DNA from: Lithodes maja
Taxonomy: Eukaryota; Arthropoda; Malacostraca; Decapoda; Lithodidae
Direction of reading: 5' to 3'
Length of the DNA stretch: 64,000 nt
Assembly (NCBI GenBank): GCA_037953745.1
Contig: JBAKBP010000702.1
Span: 1-64,000, forward strand
Part shown: positions 55,494 to 64,000 of the stretch, in pieces
How positions within the stretch are numbered: the stretch's first letter is position 1
Layout of the letters: each line of letters opens with the position of its first letter
Notes under the pieces: model-generated
Databases searched by the model: none
Told to the model about the DNA's origin: nothing
The model's input: the letters and a program-made list of their open reading frames with translations, nothing else
Position numbers and translations under genes: made by a program

Positions 55494-55852
55494 TGCCGGC
55501 CATGGTTAACTTGTGGAATAAGTTGCCAAATGACCTAGTCAATTCAGCTCATATCTCCATCTTTAAGTCTAGAGTTAATGCTTTTTTGCAGCATTAATTC
55601 TAATTTTTAAACTTATTTTATTGTTTTATATTTGATATCCTCCACTGCATAACATTTTATTATTCATTTTATCTGTGTTTAATATATGTATATATACAGT
55701 ACAGTATATATGTTTTTGTTTTGTTTTTTTCCTAAAGATGCCGTAGTCTCTCTCCAGTGCCTCCGGGTGTTTTGTGTGGATTCATCTTGCTGGTGTTTCT
55801 GCACCCTGGTTGGAGACTTCGGCATCTCATATAATAATAATAATAATAATAA
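55494..55852 (+). mobile_element. Non-LTR retroelement 3' fragments
   Basis: 55494-55598 reads VPAMVNLWNKLPNDLVNS, AHISIFKSRVNAFLQH and a stop, the typical C-terminus of CR1/Jockey-like RT proteins. 55738-55830 (ATGCCGTAGTCTCTC to CTTCGGCATCTCAT) with an AAT tail (55831-55852) looks like a second LINE or SINE 3' end. Confidence 0.55.
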
Positions 55853-56114
55853 TGGGCGAGGTTTAACTGTGTCTTCATAACCCCAAAGACATTGCACCAA
55901 CTAGTGCTAAGGAAAGAATAAGCCATTTGTTTTACATGGATGCCTTTCCTGTCACCACCCCTCACATGAATATTGGCTTATTGTGCAAGGAAATAGTGAC
56001 CTGACTACATAGTTAGTAACCCTACTACTACTGTTAAATAGATATCAAGATTAATGTAAACTGTTTGTGATTGTCACATTCCTGAACTAAACTAGTTTAT
56101 AAAGCATTATTACA
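55853..56114. other. Unassigned intron DNA
   Basis: No recognisable feature. Confidence 0.4.
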
Positions 56115-57037
56115 TTAACCCTCCCCACCCGACTGGACACCGTGAAGTCCATATCGAATTTGCCTCGCGTCGCACGGTAGGACTCGATAGCTCTATTGCA
56201 TGAATTTTAGCTTTTGAAGCGTGCGCGCTAATTTGTTTGTTTACATAGGCATACACAGCGCCACCATGCTTGAACTACGCCACAGCATCAGTCTCCGTCT
56301 GTCCGCCATCATGGAAACACAGAAGATATGGTTTCAGAAACGATGCCTCCGCGTAGCCCACCCCAGCTCACCGTAAACAATGGTGCACCAACAAAGACAT
56401 TCTTAGTCCGGGAAGTGTTGAACGAACACTAAGAGAACTAGAAATCGCTGGTAGACAGTGAAAGTGAATAGAGTAGTGGCCATAGCTCACGTTATGCTTT
56501 AAGAGAAAGTCTAGAAGTGGCTGAGTTTGTGGGTTTCTCCAGTGACGAATGAACCTGAAGGGGATAGAAGAGGTGATGATGGTGGTGAGAGTGATTTGGC
56601 AAAAGTGAGTAAGTGGGAGACCTCAAGGTAAGCCTTGAATTTGTGCTCAGCGAGGCAACGCCAAGCCCTTCCCCGGCTAAATCTCATGCCATTATCATCA
56701 TAAAAATAATACAATCGCCTCCTGGACGTACTGGCACTGGTGCGACAAGTGACTTAGTGCAAGCCGGGGTTGCGGCGGGGCATCCGAAAGCGGCCAGAAT
56801 TGTGTGGCAAAACACTCATCCTTTGCATAGTCGCCATTCTGTAACCACTGGGTCTAGAGACGTCTACTTAGCACCATTCTACAGACAACGGTAAGCCGAA
56901 CAACATATATATTTTTAATGATGATTCTCCATGCTCTAATAACTTCAATATATGTGTTTTGAAATGGCGGTTTTGGAGCGAAATCCCCGGTATCGCAGTG
57001 GCGGGAGGGTTCAAAGGGGCTGGGCCAGATGGGTTAA
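56115..57037. mobile_element. TTAA-bounded element K, 923 bp
   Basis: TTAA lies at 56115-56118 and 57034-57037. Ends CCCTCCCCACCCGACTGG and, inverted, CCCATCTGGCCCAGCCCC. The interior has higher GC and CpG than its flanks. A short acidic plus-strand piece (NEPEGDRRGDDGGESDLAK, about 56550-56608) recalls disordered transposase N-termini, but no catalytic domain is present. Confidence 0.6.
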
Positions 57038-57298
57038 TGTATGGATCTCCTCACTAAAGTACCTTATTATTATGACAACAAATATCCTCATAGTATTACC
57101 GGTATGTAAATTAGTTTAATGGCATGGGAATATATCAAACAGTTCAGGAAACGCCCAAAGCTATTTGCCGGAGGTCAAACCTTGGGCAAAATAAAAAGCT
57201 CTAGCTTATGTACCCTAGTCAATAACACTACCATACTAAATAATTCAGCTCATGAGGATTGAGCTATTCATATACTGTAGTACAAAAACAACACCTAC

Positions 57299-57377
57299 CT
57301 GAAATATTCTGGGGATATCCTTGGCTTCGGCTCTTATTACGTCCCCTTGTGTTACTGACCGAACATGGAAGAGCTTA
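57299..57377 (-). CDS. Rok: ROCK exon, PH domain first half
   Basis: A 79-bp exon with acceptor TTCTTTTTCAG and donor GTAGGTGTTG on the minus strand. After one base of a split codon it reads KLFHVRSVTQGDVIRAEAKD then IPRIFQ, ending in phase 0 so that IFQ joins LLYAGEGE of the next exon, 10.8 kb away. LFHVR.VTQ.DV.RA.....IP.IFQ is the strand region of the ROCK PH domain just before the C1 insert. It is the most upstream ROCK exon visible: nothing further upstream was found to 64000, so the PH start, coiled coil and kinase domain are outside the window. Confidence 0.95.
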
Positions 57378-57625
57378 CTGAAAAAGAATAGGTTAAAATG
57401 TTAATGTTTTAATACATATGCCTTAAAGTACTGGAAAATATTACCCTTCCCACATAATAGCTACTCACATGTATTCATAGCCATTCCATTATTTTGCGCA
57501 TGGAAGTAAAATTAGCGCAATTGACTTTATAAGTACAATTTGTCTTAACACTGATAATGGATCAGATGAACTAAATACTGTACAACAAACTGCACTCCTA
57601 ATTCAATTACACTATTTTTCCTTCC

Positions 57626-58243
57626 TTAACCCGGGAACTGCGGGGAGACTCTTAAGAGTTCCCCCGGCGGACTGCGGGGAGACTCTTAAGAGTAAGTAAA
57701 ACAAAAAATCAACTTTTGACATCGAAAAAAAAAAAAAAATATATTTTTATTTTTTTATTTTTTTATGGCCCCTGGGCCATGCAAAATCTCAGTCCTCTAC
57801 CTCCCCTCCTTCCCCACTTTCCTCCTCTCCTTCAGTTATCACCTATTTTCCCTGTTATTCCCTTATTCTGAGGTATATTTTCGTGCTAACATTAGCGAGT
57901 TGCAAGCAGGGTGTTGTCATCACTGATGGCAAGCGAGTGCAAGAGAGTATCGATCGACTGTGTCTCAGTGGCCTTGGGGGAAATTGGCGGGAAAGCAGGT
58001 TGCCTCACCCATACATTATACAACTCGCGGGCTATATCTCCGATTTTGACCATCCAAACGCTGTTTTCACTCGTTTTATTGTTGTTTCAGGTTAATACCT
58101 TTATAATCAACCCATAATAGGCGCATATGGATAATTATTAATGCTATTAATGGTACAATGAATATTTTAGTGACGGAAACACCTCAAATACGTCAGCACA
58201 GGGGGACGTTTCCAATTACCCCCATGCGCACTTGTTAGGTTAA
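57626..58243 (-). mobile_element. TTAA-bounded MITE, family B copy 5
   Basis: TTAA lies at 57626-57629 and 58240-58243. Reverse complement of copy 4, with ends CCCGGGAACTGCGGGGAGAC and CCCCCATGCGCACTTGTTAGG. It lacks the GA run of the other copies (GCAAGAGAGTATCG). Confidence 0.88.
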
Positions 58244-58906
58244 TAAAAACATGGAGTTACGGTAGTACAAGTTCATGTGGCCAACTGTACAATAACACTT
58301 CACTTATCTGAAGGCATCTACAATGGTTTTGTGTTTATCTATTTAAAAATTATATTTTTGCAATATAATTATTTCCAGATTGGCTGGTGAGACTATTCAC
58401 TGTGAGCATTGTTGTTTCAATGGTGGTACCATTAGACTGGAGGAGTGCATGTATTGTGCCATTGTACAAGGGAAAGGGAGACCGGCAGGTGTGTTCAAGT
58501 TATAGAGGTACAGTATTACTTTATTATCAGTAGTTGGAAAGCTGTATGGCAGGGTGTTGATCGAGAGGATAATAAAGGGTACGGAAGGTGCAATAGGAGA
58601 AGAGGGTGTGTGGATCAGATTTTTGCAGCAAGACAGCTATGCGAGAGGTATTTAGAAAAGCACAAGGAGATATTTTGGGCTTTGATGGATTTGGAAAAAA
58701 ATTATAATCGTGTGGATCGAGAAGCAATGTGGAAGGTGCTAAGGGTTTATGAAATTGGAGGAAATTAATTAAGAGCAGTTAAAAGTTTTTATGAAGAGAG
58801 CAGAGCGTGTGTTAGTCAGAAATAATAAGTTGAGTGAATGGTTTGAGCTAAATGTAGGTCTGCGACAGGGTTGTGTTATGTCACCGTGGCTGTTTAATGT
58901 ATATAT

Positions 58907-59855
58907 ATTTTTTCTTCTATATTCCAACTACTCCCTCTCGGGCATAGCCTGATAGCCTTTACACTCTACTGCTGAGGCCCGTGAGGTCTTGCTCCAGTCT
59001 AGGGAGTGAGACATGCGAAGCTTCACAGCTCGAAGCAACTCCATCTCTGAAGCTGCCTCGCCTCTGCGCTTCACAGTCTCATCCCCCAGACTCGGCCCCT
59101 CACTCTCAGAACGCCACCTATTGAGCAATTAACTCACTAGGAATTGCCCCCTGTAGCATATTTTTTTAATATGGGAATATTCATACAATGCTATTTAACC
59201 CTCCAGCCCCAGCTACGCATTACATAAATATTCCCCGAAACCCGGGTGTTTTGGCCGAAAAACGTCTAGGCTAGGCTACCGTATCTTTGTTATTCTGACT
59301 GCTTCCGCATTCCCGCGCATCCCCAAGCGTAGCTGTGTTATTTACCTGTAGAATGGCGTTAAGTAGAGCTCTCTAAGTCAACTGGTTCAATTGTGATGAT
59401 GATTTCATTGGAGATAACTTACGGCAACAACAGCCACTTTACACTACTTTTCGATACTTAACAACAACATACAGGCACACACGAACAAGCGACGCTCTCC
59501 TTCTTGTGGCCGGAGATGTGGGGCGTCGGTCCAGCCGGCTGTTGTTTACATGCGTCGGATCGAAGCCTCGCACACCAAGCTCACAGGCTTTCAACCACTG
59601 GGCGTTAAAGAGCCCTTCCGGGCAGCTCGTGTATGCTTTTTTATGGGCGGTCAAGAGCCCTTCCGGGAACAGAGGGTTAATCAGGGAACAATGAGGGTAT
59701 TTTTTTGGCATTTCGGTGTGCTGTGGTAATGCACTGATACTAGGTACAGCACAAATTCCATTCCAATAATATCTTCCCATTGACATATTGGGATTCAAAC
59801 CCGGGTCCATTGGATTACCAGTCCAGTGGCAAGACCACTCCGCCAGACCTCCCCT
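58907..59855 (-). mobile_element. tRNA-derived SINE inside F4, itself split by a TTAA MITE
   Basis: Minus strand head: TGGCGGAGTGGTCTTGCCAC (A-box-like) and GACCCGGGTTTGAATCCC (B box) at 59770-59850. The body continues to about 58917, ending at a T-rich junction on the plus strand. It interrupts F4 between the codons for NVYI and DGLVREV. Without the 486-bp MITE it is about 460 bp. No clear target duplication was seen. Confidence 0.65.
59195..59680 (-). mobile_element. TTAA-bounded MITE, family A copy 2
   Basis: TTAA lies at 59195-59198 and 59677-59680, with ends CCCTCCAGCCCCAGC and, inverted, CCCTCTGTTCCCGGAAGGGC. Same family as 62992-63502 in opposite orientation (shared GTTTACATGCGTCGGATCG-like and CCCGGGTGTTTTGGCCGA-like words). 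Confidence 0.82.
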
Positions 59856-60679
59856 TGGATGGTTTGGTGAGGGAGGTGAAAATGAGAACTATGGGTGAGG
59901 ATTGGGTTTAGTAGGAAAGAATGGTAGAGATTGGGAGTTGAATCAGTTGCTGTTTGTTGATGACACAGCGTTGGTGGTGGATTCCGAGGAGAAACTACAG
60001 TGAGTAGTTAAAGAGTTTGGTGTGGTTTGTGGGAGGAGGAAGCTGAGGGTGGACGTCAATAAAAGTAAAGTGATGGTGTGTAATAGAGATGCTCGTAGGG
60101 TGAATCTAGATGTGAGGCTGGATGGGGAAATACTGGAACAAGTGAAGTGTTTTAAATATCGAGGAGGAATGATAAGCAGGAGTGGAGGTATGGAAATGAA
60201 GGTAAAACAGAGAGGGGGTGACCGCTCTCAACCCTCTAACTATCGTCCAATTGTCCTTATTTCTTGCATCTCTAGTTTTTAAACTATTCTTGCCTCAAAA
60301 TTTCTTAAGCATTTATCTTCCCATAACCTACTCTGAGATCACCAGTATGGCTTCCTAAAGGGCCGCTCTACTGGTGATCTTTGTTATCTTACTAACTCTA
60401 GGTCATCCTCCATTCGAGACTTTGGTGAGACTTTTTCTGTTGCGCTAGATAGATCGAAGGCCTTCGATAGAGTCTGGCACAAATACCTTATTTCAAAAAC
60501 TACCCTCCTACAGTTTCTATCCCTCCATCTGTGCCTTTGTCTCTAATTTAATTTCCGGCCGCTCCATAGCTGCCATTGTGGACGGCTACCGTTCACTTCC
60601 TCAACTTATCAACTCCGGTGTTCCTCAGGGTTCTGTCAGACGACTCTACATTACACTATTCAACTAGCCTTCCACAAAA

Positions 60680-62113
60680 TTATTCACAGCAGGAACTCCA
60701 AAACTCGCATAATGAGGCCATAAAGCACCTATCTTCTGATCTCTCTACTATCTCTAATTGGGGCAGAGAAAACCTTGTTGTTGTTGTTGTTGTTGTTCCC
60801 CCAGCTGCCTGGCCGAACAGCCCCGAGTCCCTGAGGAAGGCCACGGCCACGATCGGGCTTTCCCACAGAGCTCTCATTGAGTGAAGGTTGTGTTGTTGGC
60901 GTAAGTGGTTGTGTGAAATGCAGTCTTCTATGATGTGTTTAATGGTATGGGGTGCTGTGTTACATCCCGGGCAGGCGTCGACAACGGAGTCATCCAGTCT
61001 CTTCTGATAGCTCAGGAGAGCTGGATGGTGTCCGCATCTCAGCCTGGCCAGGTGGACTCTGTCCTCGCGAGGGAGGGAGGATTCGGAAGGATGGATTTCG
61101 GGAGGTCGTGCATGCAGCTGCGTGTTGTCTGTGAGTGAGTGGATGGATTGGCGAGAGATATGAGTATGGATGTGCTTCTGGAAGTTGGTTCGGGGTGGGC
61201 AGGGAGGGAGAGAGGACAATAATTGTGTGTGATACCGTGTGCTGGGTGTTGTTTTGATATTTCTTGGTGTCTGTGGGTGTGTTGCCATGTAGTTTAGTGG
61301 GTGGTCTTGGTTCGTGGAGGCTGCTGCCAGGAATTGAGTGCCTCTCATGTCCAGATGGTCTTTGACTTTGAGGATTTTGGTTTCTTGATGTAGATGATCT
61401 GTGGGTGCAGTAGCTGTGCAGCCTGTAATGATCTTCAGGGCTTTGTTTTGAATCGTCTGTAAGGTCTTATGATGTGTTTCAGCTAGGTTAGAAGCCCAGG
61501 CTGGGCTTGCGTATTCCATTACTGATCTTATGTATTGTTTATATACTGTGGTGGTAGTTTCTTTGTTGTGTCCAAATTTTGTGTGAGCAAGTGACCTGAG
61601 GGCGTTAAGTCTGGGTGTCAGTTTCTTTTTAATGTTTGTGGTGTGCTGTTTGAATGTCATATGAGTATCATATGTTACTCCTAGGATTTTGGGTGTGTGT
61701 GTATGTGTTAGGGGTGTGTTGTTTATGGTGAGTTGAGGGATGTATTCGTGTTCACCTGTCCAGCTTGTGAGCAGGGTTGCGGTGGATTTGGCTGGGGCTA
61801 GATTAAGTCTGTTTGTAGTGCACCAGCCATGTAGTGTGTTGAGATAGGGTTGAAGGAGATCTGTTGCTCTTCTTGGGTCATGGTGTGTGCATGTGAGTGT
61901 TATGTCATCTGCATAGGAGGCTAAGTTTATTTGGGGAGTATTGGGTGTAGTTATATCGTGCATGTACAGATTGAAGAGTGCGGGCGATAGGACGGATCCT
62001 TGTGGGACTCCGTTTGGAAAGTTTCTGATTTTTGATGACTGACCGGCAAAAGATACGTGTGCACATCTGCCTGCTAGGAAGTTGGCCAGCCACCTTTTTG
62101 TGTTGTTGTGCAT
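60680..62113 (-). CDS. J1 reverse transcriptase, C-terminal part of pol
   Basis: 477 codons counted from the first Met at 62113; the frame continues open upstream to the truncation at 62336. GVPQGSVLSPALF (residues 35-47) and SYADDI (66-71) are the RT catalytic motifs. RT thumb words are ILGVTYDTHMTFKQH and EYASPAWASN. The Cys/His cluster is near residue 390. The family end LFGQAA should be followed by a stop, as at 41310 (TAG). Here it has changed, so the frame reads through the AAC tail (TTTTTTT) into J2 and stops at 60680. The missing N-terminus (ORF1, endonuclease) is due to 5' truncation. Confidence 0.88.
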   Translation of the reverse strand: MHNNTKRWLANFLAGRCAHVSFAGQSSKIRNFPNGVPQGSVLSPALFNLYMHDITTPNTPQINLASYADDITLTCTHHDPRRATDLLQPYLNTLHGWCTTNRLNLAPAKSTATLLTSWTGEHEYIPQLTINNTPLTHTHTPKILGVTYDTHMTFKQHTTNIKKKLTPRLNALRSLAHTKFGHNKETTTTVYKQYIRSVMEYASPAWASNLAETHHKTLQTIQNKALKIITGCTATAPTDHLHQETKILKVKDHLDMRGTQFLAAASTNQDHPLNYMATHPQTPRNIKTTPSTRYHTQLLSSLPPCPPRTNFQKHIHTHISRQSIHSLTDNTQLHARPPEIHPSESSLPREDRVHLARLRCGHHPALLSYQKRLDDSVVDACPGCNTAPHTIKHIIEDCISHNHLRQQHNLHSMRALWESPIVAVAFLRDSGLFGQAAGGTTTTTTTRFSLPQLEIVERSEDRCFMASLCEFWSSCCE

Positions 62114-62336
62114 GTTTGTGTTGTCGATTTTGTTTGTTAGGTTGTGGCGGGGGATGGCATCGAAGGCTTTACTAATGTCGAGTGTGGCTAATAGTGATCT
62201 GTGTGGTGGTCTAGCTGAGTTGATGCCGTCAAAAGCTCTTTGTGTAAGGTCTGTGAGAAGAGTGTTTGTGGAGTGCAGTGGTCTAAAGCCATGTTGTGTT
62301 GGAGCTAGGGGTAGGTCGGGTGTAATTAGTTGTAAT
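60780..62336 (-). mobile_element. J1 LINE, 5'-truncated, inserted in J2 with 13-bp target duplication
   Basis: Flanked by AGAAAACCTTGTT at 60767-60779 and 62337-62349. The AAC-repeat 3' tail is at the left (GTTGTT run 60780-60797). The RT frame appears open from the truncation to the tail: QHGFRPLHSTNTLL, motif A LATLDISKAFDAIPRHN, motif B GVPQGSVLSPALFNLYMHDI, motif C LASYADDITLT, and a C-terminal Cys/His cluster ACPGCNTAPHTIKHIIEDC. Confidence 0.93.
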
Positions 62337-62991
62337 AGAAAACCTTGTTACTTTCAATGCTTCCAAAACTCAATTTTTCCATCTGTCTACTCGTCACCCC
62401 CTTCCAGTAAACTATGACCTACTCTTCAACAACATACAAATTAACCCTTCACCTTCTCTTAATATTCTTGGTGTCTCTTTTTCTTCTGATCTCTCTTGGA
62501 AAGATCATATTACCACTCTAGCTAAAACAGCTTCCCAGGAGCTGGGTGTGCTAAACCGCCTCCAGGGGTTCTTTACCCCTGCGCAGCTTCTTGCTCTGTA
62601 CAGGGGCATAGTACGTCCATGTATTGAGTATTGTTTACACGTGTGGGGAGGATCCTCTCACACAGCACTTAAACAAAGTAGAAAAGAAAGCCTTCCATTT
62701 CTTTAACTCACGTCCATTCACCAATTCTCTGCAGTCTCTCGCTCTCCTCCGCAATGTTGCATCTCTCTCACTATTCTACACTATTACAATAATCAGTGTT
62801 CCTCAGAGCTCTCTCAGTGTATTCCACCCCCTCTTCGTAGAGCACGTAGCACCCGTCTTGCAACACAATCCCACCCCTACTCTGTGCAACTCTTCAACCC
62901 AAGACTGAAACGTTATTCTCAGTCTTTCTTCTATTCAACAGCTGAGCTCTGGAACTCTCTCCTAGAATCAGTCTTTCCCTCTTCATATGAC

Positions 62992-63502
62992 TTAACCCTC
63001 GGTTCCCGGTTGGGCTCTGAGGATCCCATAACAAACTAGGGCCCGGCACCCAGATGAGCTCATGAGCACCATAAGCTTGAAAGCCTATTAAGCTTATTTT
63101 GAAAGCAGTGCGTCCGACGCATGTAAACACAACCAGTCGGAGCGACGCGCACTGTCAAGAACAAGAAAGAGAAGTCGCACTTTTGTTGTTATTGTTTTGG
63201 AGAACAAGGATTAGTGTTGATATTGTCTGGTTATTGCTAACATCGCAACGAAACTCTCTCCACGAAAATCGCAGAAATATATGCTCCACGGAAATCGTCA
63301 TCACAACTGAACCAGTTCACCTAGAGAGCTCTACTCAATGCCAGTCTACAGATACGAAACAGGGCTACGGTTTTAGATGTGCGTGAATTCTCTAGCAGTT
63401 AAAATAACAAAGATAGGGCTAGCCTATTACAAAGTTTTTCGGCCAGATCTCCCGGGTTTCAGGGCTATCCTATAGAAGGCGAGACCGGTCTGTGAGGGTT
63501 AA
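62992..63502 (+). mobile_element. TTAA-bounded MITE, family A copy 1
   Basis: TTAA lies at 62992-62995 and 63499-63502, with ends CCCTCGGTTCCCGGTTGGGC and, inverted, CCCTCACAGACCGGTCTCGC. The J2 copy at 19057-19484 has the same flanks with a single TTAA (19202-19205). 503 bp, non-coding. Confidence 0.9.
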
Positions 63503-64000
63503 ATTGCTTCAAACTCTGTGTGTCCAGGCATTTTGTCTCGAATGTCCCTTGATTTTGGCCCTGTCACTCTTTCAACTCTGGGGGAAGCACTCGCTACAGG
63601 CAGTTCTGCCTTTTGTCTCCCTAACTGAAAAAAATAAAAAATAAATAAAAGAAGGAAAGTTTTCGGAGCAATGGAAAGTATGAGGAAGTTGAGAAATATC
63701 AGAATGAAAGTTAAAAGTGCAATGTAACAAGGGATAGTTGTACCAACAGTGATGTATGGGGCTGAGACATAGGTTCTGATGAAAAAGGAGAGAAGAAACC
63801 TGGATGTGATGGATATGAGCTATTTGAGGAGTATGTGTGGTGTGACTTGTAGAGACAGATTGAGGAATGAAGAGATACGTAGGAGAGTGGAGCAGCAGGA
63901 ACGTTTGTCGGCCAGAGTGGATAGAAGGGTGCTGAGCTGGTATGGACATGTTGAGCGAATAGAAGATGAAAGGCTTACAAAGAGAATAAGGCCACAGGCC

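Larger units (their letters stand above)
60211..63643 (+). mobile_element. J2 LINE (Jockey/CR1-like), 5'-truncated, inserted in F4
   Basis: Starts abruptly at RSQPSNYRPIVLISCISS and continues QYGFLKGRSTGDLCYLTNS, FSVALDRSKAFDRVWHKYL (motif A) and INSGVPQGSV (motif B, about 60625). A deletion has removed the FADD region. Then come LHYSTSLPQNYSQQELQNSH, [J1], LNILGVSFSSDLSWKDHI, LGVLNRLQGFFTPAQLLALY, [MITE A], and a 3' UTR with an A-rich tail to about 63643. Frameshifted and dead. It splits F4 between KVKQR and the RKVF-like continuation. Confidence 0.85.
58380..64000 (+). mobile_element. F4 LINE with five nested insertions, cut by window edge
   Basis: F4 RT pieces in order on the plus strand: LDWRSACIVPLYKGKGDRQV (58436), DLEKNYNRVDREAMWKVLRV (58688), GLRQGCVMSPWLFNVYI in degenerate frames (to about 58906), [SINE], LNQLLFVDDTALVVDSEEKL (59940), KLRVDVNKSKVMVCNRDARR, FKYRGGMISRSGGMEMKVKQ (to 60210), [J2 LINE], then RKLDVMDMSYL-like and RLRNEEIRRRV, RRVLSWYGHVERIEDERLTK up to the window edge. 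The frame has stops and frameshifts. Confidence 0.85.

Noticed and set aside
58381..60882. A host reverse-transcriptase-like gene
   Set aside because: All frames match F4 or J2 LINEs, with stops, frameshifts and nested insertions.

Overview
The window looks like a repeat-saturated, AT-rich animal genome, most probably a decapod crustacean. That is inferred from the LINE protein types, the dense ACTGTA/CAGTAC-rich DNA and the protein similarity of the one host gene. Nothing prokaryotic is present: there is no operon, rRNA or CRISPR array.

Host gene. I could assemble one cellular gene, on the minus strand. Five exons encode the last ~198 residues of a Rho-associated protein kinase (ROCK/Rok): 57299-57377, 46305-46515, 40912-41042, 38564-38655 and 25569-25653. 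All four junctions have GT/AG splice sites and matching phases. The exons cover the end of the split PH domain, the C1 insert and the C-terminal tail. The kinase, coiled coil and Rho-binding regions must lie beyond the right edge. The intron after the second C1 exon also holds two decayed copies of part of that exon.

Everything else is mostly mobile DNA. I use these local family names. F1: APE/RT LINE, RTE-like, near full length at 46968-50516, with an open 822-codon RT ORF. F3 and F4: other RTE-like LINEs. J1: Jockey/I-type LINE with an (AAC)n tail. J2: Jockey/CR1-like LINE with an A-rich tail. There is also an LTR retrotransposon (43421-46167) with nearly identical LTRs that has lost protease, RT and RNase H. 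Cut-and-paste derivatives include at least a dozen TTAA-bounded, piggyBac-like non-autonomous elements (families A, B, C, D and singletons), TA-bounded pogo-like elements (19808-20787, 33776-33972, 40007-40487, 52354-52825), and mariner-like or foldback palindromes (41092-43131, 4818-5159, 23370-23587, 31657-31871).

Layout. 1-4.2 kb: F1 with a nested TTAA element, an unidentified 150-codon ORF and a J1 fragment. 4.2-14 kb: mostly unassigned AT-rich DNA with one F3 copy. 14-20.8 kb: a cluster of TTAA elements, an F4/J2 nest and a foldback element. 20.8-25.3 kb: sparse repeats and a pyrimidine-rich minisatellite. 25.3-57.4 kb: the ROCK 3' half, with introns full of repeats. 57.6-64 kb: a five-insertion nest in one F4 LINE.

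The most informative signals are structural. Several insertions can be dated relative to each other, because the window itself holds paralogous empty sites. A 13-bp target duplication marks J1 inside J2. A ~273-bp, apparently perfect inverted repeat links two F1 copies and carries a Penelope/hammerhead-like palindrome.
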